NCBI GenBank assembly: GCA_028715585.1
Contig: JAQURN010000028.1
Span: 1-11,646 of the forward strand
Direction: 5' to 3'
Origin: Actinomycetota bacterium
GTDB lineage: Bacteria > Actinomycetota > Geothermincolia > Fen-727 > JAQURN01
DNA length: 11,646 nt
The notes beneath the pieces were generated by a model. That model did not search any database and was not told the DNA's origin. It saw only the letters and a list, made by a program, of their open reading frames with translations. Below, piece by piece: positions 6,647-11,646 of the stretch (position 1 is the stretch's first letter; each line of letters opens with the position of its first letter). Made by a program: the position numbers and the translations under genes.

Positions 6647-7381
6647 GTGAAGGAAAAGTACTCTAGCGAATCGAAAGATAAAGCAAAGCTGATAAAAGAA
6701 AACGTCCAAGATGTCTTCTGCCGTATCAAGGGAGCCGCGGCAAGAGTTGGCCGAGACCCGAGTTCTGTTCGGTTGCTTGCGGCGACTAAAAACAGGAATG
6801 CCAAGGAAGTCAAGGCGGCATATGAGGCGGGTATAAGGCTTGTGGGAGAAAATCGGGTGCAAGAAATGACGAGCAAGATGCAGGAGGTGGAGGTGCCGTT
6901 GGAGTGGCATTTTATCGGCCATCTGCAGCGAAACAAGGTTAAACAGGTTGTTGGTCGGGTTGCGTTGATTCATTCAATTGATAGCCTTCGACTCGCCGAG
7001 GAAATATCAGATAGGGCTGGAGTGCTTGAGATAAAGCAACCTGTTTTGGTTCAGGTAAATGTTTCGAGCGAAGAGTCCAAGTACGGAATAGACCCAAGCG
7101 ATGCAGCCGAGTTTTTTTCTAGCCTCCAGAGATTGGATAACCTAGAGGTATTAGGGCTGTCAACGATAGCACCCTTGGCCAAGGATAGTGAGGAAGTAAG
7201 ATGGGTTTTTAGGGAGCTGCGAGAGCTCGAGATTGATTTGCGGAAGTCCTTCCCGAAATTTACACTCGATGAGCTTTCTATGGGGATGACGAGTGATTTT
7301 GAAGTTGCCGTAGAAGAAGGCTCAACATTGGTTCGCATAGGAACCGCCATATTCGGTCCCGCGAACGTTTCGGGAAGTTAG
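6647..7381 (+). CDS. yggS: YggS/PLPBP pyridoxal phosphate homeostasis protein
   Basis: PLP-binding protein of the YggS/YlmE/PROSC family, cytoplasmic, which buffers vitamin B6 and affects amino-acid and keto-acid balance; it has no proven catalytic activity. It has 244 aa. The PLP lysine is K48 in LLAATKNRN (the family motif is LxAVSK). Further signatures are LVGENRVQE, WHFIGHLQRNK, VLVQVNVSSEESKYG, GLSTIAPL, and the phosphate-binding end SMGMTSDFEVAVEEGST then VRIGTAIFG. GTG 6647 has GGGGTGA at 6631-6637, 9 nt upstream, and follows acyP after 28 nt. The first 15 residues are extra compared with many homologues. The link yggS-sepF-proC is a conserved neighbourhood in Gram-positive bacteria and cyanobacteria. 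Confidence 0.96.
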   Translation: MKEKYSSESKDKAKLIKENVQDVFCRIKGAAARVGRDPSSVRLLAATKNRNAKEVKAAYEAGIRLVGENRVQEMTSKMQEVEVPLEWHFIGHLQRNKVKQVVGRVALIHSIDSLRLAEEISDRAGVLEIKQPVLVQVNVSSEESKYGIDPSDAAEFFSSLQRLDNLEVLGLSTIAPLAKDSEEVRWVFRELRELEIDLRKSFPKFTLDELSMGMTSDFEVAVEEGSTLVRIGTAIFGPANVSGS

Positions 7382-7396
7382 CCAAGGAGGTTTTAG

Positions 7397-7834
7397 ATGC
7401 CAGGATTCTGGGGAAGGGTCACCGAGTGGCTTGGTCTCAAGGAACCCGATGAGTTTGGTGAAATACGGGCACGAGAAGAGGCAGTCGAGGGCATAGTGGA
7501 AAGAGTTCCGCGTAAAAGAAGTTTAGACAGGGCACTCCAGCCCGTTCCGGAAACTACCGCCAGGGTTCATGTAATTGAACCCAAGAGCTTCAACGATGCT
7601 GAGCAAATTGGCTTGAAGTTCAAAAACGACACACCCGTTATTGTCAATCTCCAGAACATCGATCGGGAGCTTGCCAAGCGACTCATTGACTTCGTCAGCG
7701 GTCTTACTTATGGTCTTGATGGCGGCATTCAGCGTGTAGCTGAGATGGTTTTTCTCCTTACTCCTGCCAATGTCGAGGTTTCAGCCGAAGACCGCAAGTG
7801 GATGCGAGAAAAAGGATTTTTCAACCAGTTTTAA
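7397..7834 (+). CDS. sepF: Cell division protein SepF
   Basis: FtsZ-interacting protein that bundles or aligns FtsZ filaments and tethers the Z-ring to the membrane. It has 145 aa. The first 14 residues (MPGFWGRVTEWLGL) look like the amphipathic membrane-targeting helix. A variable acidic/basic linker runs to about 55, and the SepF domain covers about 56-136, with FNDAEQIG, TPVIVNLQNID, AKRLIDFVSGLTYGLDGGIQRV and FLLTPANVEVS. The tail GFFNQF resembles actinobacterial SepF ends. The start ATG 7397 has a near-perfect AAGGAGG at 7384-7390 with 6-nt spacing, among the strongest ribosome sites in the window, consistent with a highly expressed structural protein. It lies 15 nt after yggS and 18 nt before proC. 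Confidence 0.97.
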   Translation: MPGFWGRVTEWLGLKEPDEFGEIRAREEAVEGIVERVPRKRSLDRALQPVPETTARVHVIEPKSFNDAEQIGLKFKNDTPVIVNLQNIDRELAKRLIDFVSGLTYGLDGGIQRVAEMVFLLTPANVEVSAEDRKWMREKGFFNQF

Positions 7835-7852
7835 CTTTATAGGAGAAATAGG

Positions 7853-8656
7853 GTGGGAAAGGTAGGAATTGTTGGCGTAGGCAATATGGGGGAGGCCCTG
7901 GTCAGAGGGTGGCTTGAAGCTGGGATAGTAAGCCAGCAAAATGTGCTTGCTCTTGATAAAAATGCCGAGCGGCTCGAAGAAATCTCTGGGATTTATGGGG
8001 TCAAGGTAGCTCCGTCTATCTCTATGCTCAGCCAGGAAGTAGAAATGGTTGTTCTCGCGGTGAAACCGCAAGACGCAATGGAAGTTTTAGATGGTATCTC
8101 GGGGCAAGTATCTGAGAGCCAAACGGTGATTTCGATTATTGCTGGCCTGACGATTGAAAAAATTAGGCAGAAACTCGGAGAGGCTCCCTTTATTATCAGA
8201 GTAATGCCTAACATGGGAGCGTTGGTGAGAGCGTCTATTTCTGCCTATGCGGTGTCACGAGGCAGAGGAAAACAAAACATGGAGTTTGCTATTGCGCTTC
8301 TTGAAGCGGTTGGGGAGGTATTGGAAGTTCCAGAGGAACGCATGGACTTGGTCACTGCGGTAAGCGGGAGTGGTCCGGCGTATTATTCACTTATGGCGGA
8401 CGCTCTTGCCAGAGCGGCAGAAGGTGAGGGGCTTGAAGGGAAAATAGCTTACAAGCTTTCCACGGAGACCCTTTGGGGTTGTGCCAAGCTCATTAAGAGT
8501 GCCGGCAAAAAACCCGCACAGCTTATAGAGTCGGTTTCCTCGCCTGGAGGTACCACTGAAGCTGCTCTGGCCTACTTCGAAAAGGCGGGCTTCAGCGAGA
8601 TGCTGGCAGGCGCGGTAAGGGCTGCTAGGGAAAGGTCTTCAAGCCTTTCAGATTAG
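7853..8656 (+). CDS. proC: Pyrroline-5-carboxylate reductase
   Basis: Catalyses the last step of proline synthesis, NAD(P)H-dependent reduction of 1-pyrroline-5-carboxylate to L-proline, in the cytoplasm. It has 267 aa, typical for the family. The Rossmann motif is GVGNMG at 8-13, followed by AVKPQD at 69-74 and RVMPNMGALV at 116-125. The C-terminal dimerisation and substrate domain carries VSGSGPAY (170-177) and the P5C-binding SSPGGTT (229-235). GTG 7853 has AGGAGA at 7841-7846. Its position between sepF and divIVA is conserved in Gram-positive lineages although proline synthesis has no obvious link to division. The small membrane gene yggT, often found between proC and divIVA, is missing: only 18 nt separate proC from divIVA. 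Confidence 0.97.
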   Translation: MGKVGIVGVGNMGEALVRGWLEAGIVSQQNVLALDKNAERLEEISGIYGVKVAPSISMLSQEVEMVVLAVKPQDAMEVLDGISGQVSESQTVISIIAGLTIEKIRQKLGEAPFIIRVMPNMGALVRASISAYAVSRGRGKQNMEFAIALLEAVGEVLEVPEERMDLVTAVSGSGPAYYSLMADALARAAEGEGLEGKIAYKLSTETLWGCAKLIKSAGKKPAQLIESVSSPGGTTEAALAYFEKAGFSEMLAGAVRAARERSSSLSD

Positions 8657-8674
8657 AGAAATGGAGGGTTAAGG

Positions 8675-9700
8675 ATGGCACTAACGCCAGCTGATATCCA
8701 TCAGAAAGAGTTCAGGACAGCAAGGTTCGGAGGCTACAATGAGGAAGAGGTCGATTCATTTCTGGACCAGGTTGCAGATGAACTTGAGAAGATAATTCAA
8801 GAGAATGCTCGGCTTGAGCAGGAGATAGGTCATCTCAAGAAAAGACTTTCTGAATTCGAGGAAATGCAAACATCTCTTCAGAGCGCCCTACTTGCCGCTA
8901 CTAGGTCTGCTGAAGCAATCCAGCAACAAGCAAAACAGGAAGCGGCGGTGTTGGTTGCGAAGGCTCGCGAAGAAGCCAATCTTGCGGTGAAAAGGGCTAA
9001 AGAGGAGGCAGAAAAACAACTGCGCGCCGCTGATGAGCAAGCGCGCCAGATGGTTTCGAGGGCTCAGGCAGAATGCCAGAAACTGGAGCGTACTCTTTCG
9101 AGGCTTGGGGAAGCAAAGGCGCGCTACGTTATGTCTATCAAGAAGATAGCGGAGGAACACCTTGTCCAGGTTGACAGAATAGTAGAAGCTGAAAAAACGG
9201 AGCCAGAAGGTTCGGAAGCTGAGGAGGGAGGAGAAAGTGATTTTCCAACCAGCCCTCCCCTTGTCAGCGAGGAGGAAAAACCCGAACCTGAAATTTCCCC
9301 TCCTCCCAGCGCTAGCCTAGAAGAAGCAGCGGAAACCGCGGAAGTGAAAGTAGAAGAACCGCTCGAGGAGAAAGTGGCGAAAAATGATGTCCCCGAGGAA
9401 TCTTCTCCTCCTGAGGAACCAACTGAAACCGAAGCTCCACGCTTGGAGTCCAAGGAAGAGCCTTCCGCAATGGATGTCCAGCTTCCACCAAAAGACAACC
9501 CACAAAGCGTAGGTTCCGAGGAGCATGAAGAGAAGAGCAAAGATGTACCGAGCGCAGACCTCATTCGAGAAGTTCTTTCCTTTGATGACCAGGGAGGAAG
9601 CATTTTTCTCGACTCTACGACAGAGGATGAAAACCGCGAGCGGCCAAAGAAAATCCGCAGAGTCAGAAAAAGAAAAGATAACGATTTTTTCTGGGAGTGA
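8675..9700 (+). CDS. divIVA: DivIVA-family polar/septal scaffold with long charged C-terminal tail
   Basis: Coiled-coil scaffold that senses negative membrane curvature and recruits division or polar growth machinery (Wag31 in actinobacteria). It has 341 aa, longer than the 160-260 of many homologues. The N-terminal membrane-binding DivIVA domain (MALTPADIH...F18 GGY...EEVDSFLDQV, residues 1-40) is followed by a coiled coil to about 170 with a QA/EA-rich heptad stretch at 80-140. Residues 172-322 form a low-complexity acidic, Pro/Ser/Glu-rich, probably disordered tail. The last 20 residues switch to strongly basic (about 322-334, KKIRRVRKRK) and end with DNDFFWE. The basic residue after the membrane-inserting Phe in B. 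subtilis (R18) is Gly here, though R14 and R17 are nearby. ATG 8675 has GGAGGG at 8663-8668. It is the last gene of the division block. Confidence 0.95.
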   Translation: MALTPADIHQKEFRTARFGGYNEEEVDSFLDQVADELEKIIQENARLEQEIGHLKKRLSEFEEMQTSLQSALLAATRSAEAIQQQAKQEAAVLVAKAREEANLAVKRAKEEAEKQLRAADEQARQMVSRAQAECQKLERTLSRLGEAKARYVMSIKKIAEEHLVQVDRIVEAEKTEPEGSEAEEGGESDFPTSPPLVSEEEKPEPEISPPPSASLEEAAETAEVKVEEPLEEKVAKNDVPEESSPPEEPTETEAPRLESKEEPSAMDVQLPPKDNPQSVGSEEHEEKSKDVPSADLIREVLSFDDQGGSIFLDSTTEDENRERPKKIRRVRKRKDNDFFWE

Positions 9701-9720
9701 AGCTTTCTCGAAGCACAAAA

Positions 9721-9734
9721 ATTCCCACTGGAAT
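9721..9734 (+). terminator. Weak stem-loop after divIVA, possible terminator
   Basis: ATTCC CACT GGAAT forms a perfect 5-bp stem with a tetraloop, 20 nt after the divIVA stop. It is preceded by CAAAA and followed by the pyrimidine-rich CATTTCCTTTC, not an uninterrupted T-run. The stem is short and A/T-rich, so read-through is likely and the call is tentative. Confidence 0.22.
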
Positions 9735-9760
9735 CATTTCCTTTCTACTGCATGTTTTTC

Positions 9761-9789
9761 TTGCTTGTTTTGCTTGAGAGTGGTAATCT
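9761..9789 (+). promoter_or_regulatory. Candidate promoter for thpR-recA-recX, possibly giving a leaderless transcript
   Basis: TTGCTT at 9761-9766 and TAATCT at 9784-9789 are separated by 17 nt. The -10 fits the actinobacterial TANNNT consensus and is preceded by an extended TGn element (TGG at 9781-9783). Only 9 nt separate the -10 from the thpR ATG at 9799, so transcription would begin at or within a few bases of the start codon. The thpR ATG has no well-placed Shine-Dalgarno sequence, which agrees with a leaderless mRNA, a common type in actinobacteria. The -35 keeps only TTG of TTGACA. Confidence 0.38.
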
Positions 9790-9798
9790 CAGTTAGCT

Positions 9799-10380
9799 AT
9801 GGCAGGTGAAGCAAAAAAAAGGCTCTTCATTGGGATTCCTCTTTCCGCCGATATAAGGGCATACGCTGAGCGTGTTATAGGTTCGCTCCAAGGCAAGCTA
9901 TCAGATATACGATGGGTTCCTGCTCAAAACCTTCACGTAACCATCAAATTCTTAGGACTGTGCGAGGACTCAAAGGTTGGTGAAATCATCGAGGTAATGA
10001 AAGCCGCAGGGGTGTACCTTCCGCTGAGGCTAGAGGTTGGAGGAGTGGGCGCTTTTCCGTCGCTTGCATATGCTAGAGTGATATGGATGAGTGTGAAAGA
10101 TTGCAGCGGAGAGATAGAAAAAATGTATCGCGTGATAGATAAGGGCGTAGGCAGACTGGGAATTCCTCGTGAGAAGAGAAAATATCATCCGCATATAACT
10201 ATCGGAAGAGCCCGGGGGAAACACGCGTGTGTTCCCGAAAACGTGGTGAAGGAATACCCCGACAGGAAAGTGCTCAATGCAGATGAAGTTGTTCTGTTCG
10301 AGAGCAAACTTAGCAGGGAAGGCGCAAAATATACTGTGATTGAAAGCATCAGTAGCGGGGAAGGAGCAAGAAATGGCTAA
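9799..10380 (+). CDS. thpR: RNA 2',3'-cyclic phosphodiesterase / 2'-5' RNA ligase (ThpR)
   Basis: 2H-phosphoesterase family protein, cytoplasmic, which opens 2',3'-cyclic phosphates to 2'-phosphates and can ligate tRNA halves through 2'-5' bonds in vitro; its cellular role is unclear. It has 193 aa. The two catalytic HxT motifs are H46-V-T48 (NLHVTIKFLG) and H132-I-T134 (YHPHITIGRAR), at the spacing expected. The N-terminal RLFIGIPL strand and the IRWVPAQNLH segment are also typical. ATG 9799 is the first in-frame start after the TAA at 9784; no clear SD precedes it. The gene overlaps recA by 8 nt. thpR directly upstream of recA is found in several bacterial groups, often with pgsA and cinA upstream; both are absent here. 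Confidence 0.95.
   Translation: MAGEAKKRLFIGIPLSADIRAYAERVIGSLQGKLSDIRWVPAQNLHVTIKFLGLCEDSKVGEIIEVMKAAGVYLPLRLEVGGVGAFPSLAYARVIWMSVKDCSGEIEKMYRVIDKGVGRLGIPREKRKYHPHITIGRARGKHACVPENVVKEYPDRKVLNADEVVLFESKLSREGAKYTVIESISSGEGARNG
10361..10366 (+). promoter_or_regulatory. Ribosome-binding site that fixes the recA start
   Basis: AAGGAG lies inside the 3' end of thpR, 6 nt before ATG 10373. It supports that ATG over the upstream in-frame TTG 10340, which would add 11 non-conserved residues and lacks a comparable site. Confidence 0.75.
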
Positions 10381-11440
10381 TGCCGATAAGGAAAAATCAC
10401 TCGAAATGGCAGTTATGCAAATAGAGAGACAATTTGGCAGAGGTTCCATCATGAAGCTTGGATCGGAGGCAGACCGATTGGCGGTTGATGTGATTCCTAC
10501 TGGATCTCTCTCACTCGATGTCGCCTTGGGAGTTGGTGGAGTTCCACGAGGCAGGGTAGTGGAGATATTTGGTCCAGAGTCAAGCGGCAAAACGACTGTG
10601 GCGCTACATATCCTTGCTGAGGCACAAAAGAGAGGAGGAGTAGGCGCTATCATCGATGCTGAAAACGCGATGGACCCTCAGTACGCTAAAGCGCTTGGGG
10701 TAGATATCGACAACCTCTTCATAAGTCAGCCGGATACTGGTGAGCAGGGGCTCGAGATTACCGAGCTTCTGGTGAGAAGCGCGGCACTCGACGTAATAGT
10801 AATCGACTCTGTAGCGGCTCTTGTGCCCAGGGCTGAGATAGAAGGCGACATAGGAGATTCGTTTGTGGGATTGCAAGCTCGTTTGATGTCACAGGCACTT
10901 CGAAAACTTTCAAATGCCATCAGTCGCAGCCGGACGGTGGTGATATTCATAAACCAACTTCGAGAAAAGATTGGGGTAATGTTCGGCAACCCGGAAGTTA
11001 CACCTGGTGGAAGGGCGTTGAAATTCTATTCTTCTATACGGATAGACCTTCGCAAGAGCGACACCCTCAAAAGAGGAGAGGAAATACTTGGCAACAGGGT
11101 AAGGGCAAGGGTGGTCAAGAATAAAGTAGCGCCCCCATTCAAAACCGCTCAGTTCGACATAATGTACGGTAAAGGCATTTCAAGGGAAGCCGACCTCATT
11201 GATCTTGGTGTTAGTTCTGGGATTATAAACAAAAGTGGCTCCTGGTACATTTTTAACAAGGAACAACTTGGCCAGGGCAGAGAAAACGCGAAAACTTTTC
11301 TTGCCGAAAACCCGGATATTTCCCTGGAGATTGAGAATCTTATTCGGGAAAATTTCGGTTTGCCTGTTCCCTCTGGGATGAGAGAAGCTGTTGAGGGTGG
11401 GGAAAGTGCGAATAAGCAGGGCGACAAGAAAAAAGAGTGA
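10373..11440 (+). CDS. recA: Recombinase RecA
   Basis: ATP-dependent strand-exchange protein that forms filaments on ssDNA, drives homologous recombination, and activates LexA self-cleavage where LexA exists. It has 355 aa from ATG 10373. Walker A is GPESSGKT at 67-74, Walker B is VIVID at 141-145, E97 corresponds to catalytic Glu96 of E. coli, and the loop L2 region NQLREKIGVMFGNPEVTPGGRALKFY spans 194-219. The C-terminal domain is complete and ends in a Lys/Glu-rich tail. Position 98, after the catalytic Glu, is Asn where His is almost invariant (AENAMDP instead of AEHALDP). It overlaps thpR by 8 nt and the predicted recX start by 35 nt, so the three genes are probably co-translated. No SOS box is visible upstream. 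Confidence 0.98.
   Translation: MANADKEKSLEMAVMQIERQFGRGSIMKLGSEADRLAVDVIPTGSLSLDVALGVGGVPRGRVVEIFGPESSGKTTVALHILAEAQKRGGVGAIIDAENAMDPQYAKALGVDIDNLFISQPDTGEQGLEITELLVRSAALDVIVIDSVAALVPRAEIEGDIGDSFVGLQARLMSQALRKLSNAISRSRTVVIFINQLREKIGVMFGNPEVTPGGRALKFYSSIRIDLRKSDTLKRGEEILGNRVRARVVKNKVAPPFKTAQFDIMYGKGISREADLIDLGVSSGIINKSGSWYIFNKEQLGQGRENAKTFLAENPDISLEIENLIRENFGLPVPSGMREAVEGGESANKQGDKKKE
11393..11400 (+). promoter_or_regulatory. Ribosome-binding site for recX within recA
   Basis: GAGGGTGG inside the last codons of recA sits 5 nt before GTG 11406. It supports translation of recX from a start buried about 35 nt inside recA and suggests coupling between the two proteins. Confidence 0.5.
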
Positions 11441-11646
11441 AAACCTGAGTCGAGGTACTGAAGGGCTCAAAAAAGCGATTAGATTTGTTCAGTACAAACC
11501 CAGAAGCGCGAACGAAGTAGTTGTAAGGATGAGGAGTTGGGGCTTTGAAGAAGAGGTTATTGATGAGTCGGTGAATGTTCTCGAGGAGAGTGGCCTTCTA
11601 GATGACCGGGCGTTTGCTGAGAGCTTTATGGAGGAGATGCTAAATA
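11406..11646 (+). CDS. recX: Regulatory protein RecX, N-terminal part, 3' truncated by the window edge
   Basis: RecX binds RecA filaments and inhibits recombinase activity. The frame 11406-11645 is open for 80 codons to the window end. After a basic leader it reads GLKKAIRFVQYKPRSANEVV and then RMRSWGFEEEVIDESVNVLEESGLLDDRAFAESF, matching the first RecX three-helix repeat: A/L-rich helix, Y/S-x-x-R-S-x-x-E, G-F/Y, and LxxxGLLDDxxFAxxF. The start GTG 11406 lies inside the recA tail in another frame and has GAGGGTGG at 11393-11400, 5 nt upstream. GTG 11397 and TTG 11391 are alternative starts in the same frame. No ATG, GTG or TTG codon appears in this frame between the recA stop and the conserved region, so an overlapping start, or a less common start such as CTG, is required. 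Confidence 0.93.
   Translation, partial: MRISRATRKKSENLSRGTEGLKKAIRFVQYKPRSANEVVVRMRSWGFEEEVIDESVNVLEESGLLDDRAFAESFMEEMLN

Larger units (their letters stand above)
9701..9798. other. Intergenic region between divIVA and thpR
   Basis: A 98-nt gap with lower GC and T-rich composition, unlike the surrounding coding DNA. It contains a 5-bp stem ATTCC/GGAAT with a 4-nt loop (9721-9734) followed by a pyrimidine-rich stretch, a tandem direct repeat TTGCTTG-TT-TTGCTTG (9761-9776), and a short inverted repeat TGAGA/TCTCA (9775-9779 and 9787-9791). No ORF here is recognisable. The composition change and the repeats suggest the boundary between the division block and the thpR-recA block. I found no GAAC-N4-GTTC LexA-type box in it. 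Confidence 0.6.

Noticed and set aside
9124..9603. 159-aa minus-strand Ser-rich ORF
   Set aside because: It is the antisense of the Glu-rich DivIVA tail, where GAG/GAA codons read as Ser/Leu/Phe codons on the other strand.
9525..9809. + strand 94-aa ORF spanning the divIVA end and the spacer
   Set aside because: Out of frame with divIVA, no family resemblance, and it runs through the candidate promoter into thpR.
10340..10372. Upstream TTG start for recA adding 11 residues
   Set aside because: ATG 10373 has AAGGAG at ideal spacing and gives the normal RecA N-terminus.
9701..10372. LexA/SOS box (GAAC-N4-GTTC type) upstream of thpR or recA
   Set aside because: I searched by eye and found no matching palindrome; only partial half-sites such as GTTCTGTTCG inside thpR.
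10030..10653. 207-aa minus-strand ORF across thpR and recA
   Set aside because: It lies opposite two strongly conserved genes; the translation is Ser/Ala-rich shadow sequence without domains.
1..11646. CRISPR arrays, tRNA or other RNA genes, insertion sequences, toxin-antitoxin or defence genes
   Set aside because: No regularly spaced repeats, cloverleaf-like sequences, transposase motifs or flanking inverted repeats were seen; nearly all the DNA is explained by housekeeping genes.

Overview
The window is a densely packed stretch of bacterial chromosome with 16 genes, all on the + strand, and almost no non-coding DNA. The only two gaps near 100 nt are 470-572 and 9701-9798. The first gene (dnaJ) and the last (recX) run off the ends. 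I see no mobile elements, CRISPR arrays, RNA genes or phage genes. This is a housekeeping region, not a defence or accessory island.

The organism is probably a deep-branching, moderate-GC Gram-positive-type bacterium, most likely a member of Actinobacteriota outside the high-GC classes. A low-confidence alternative is a Firmicutes-like lineage. Reasons: SepF and DivIVA occur together; SepF ends in a GFFNQ-type tail as in actinobacterial homologues; DivIVA has a long charged tail; and more than half of the chosen starts are GTG or TTG. The proteins are rich in Lys, Glu and Arg and the coding strand looks purine-rich, which would fit a thermophile but does not prove it.

Layout. (1) 1-5502, protein quality, RNA modification and ribosome block: dnaJ C-terminus, mtaB (tRNA ms2t6A37), a HIT hydrolase, yqeY, phoH, ybeY (16S rRNA maturation endoribonuclease) and a CNNM/CBS membrane protein. 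(2) 5499-9700, cell wall and division block: pgeF, an acylphosphatase, the PLP-homeostasis protein YggS, sepF, proC and divIVA. (3) 9799-11646, recombination block: thpR (2H phosphoesterase), recA and recX, possibly starting from its own promoter just upstream of thpR.

Many junctions are translationally coupled: mtaB/HIT and corC-like/pgeF overlap as GTGA, ybeY/corC-like by 10 nt, thpR/recA by 8 nt and recA/recX by about 35 nt. The three blocks are each familiar, but they usually sit apart on the chromosome, so their head-to-tail arrangement here is a synteny feature worth noting.

The most interesting sequence-level observations are a YbeY whose third zinc-ligand His is replaced by Asp and whose usual active-site Arg position is Leu, a RecA with Asn after the catalytic Glu where His is nearly invariant, a possibly leaderless promoter in front of thpR-recA, and an acylphosphatase gene inserted between pgeF and yggS. 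I did not find a convincing new multi-gene system.
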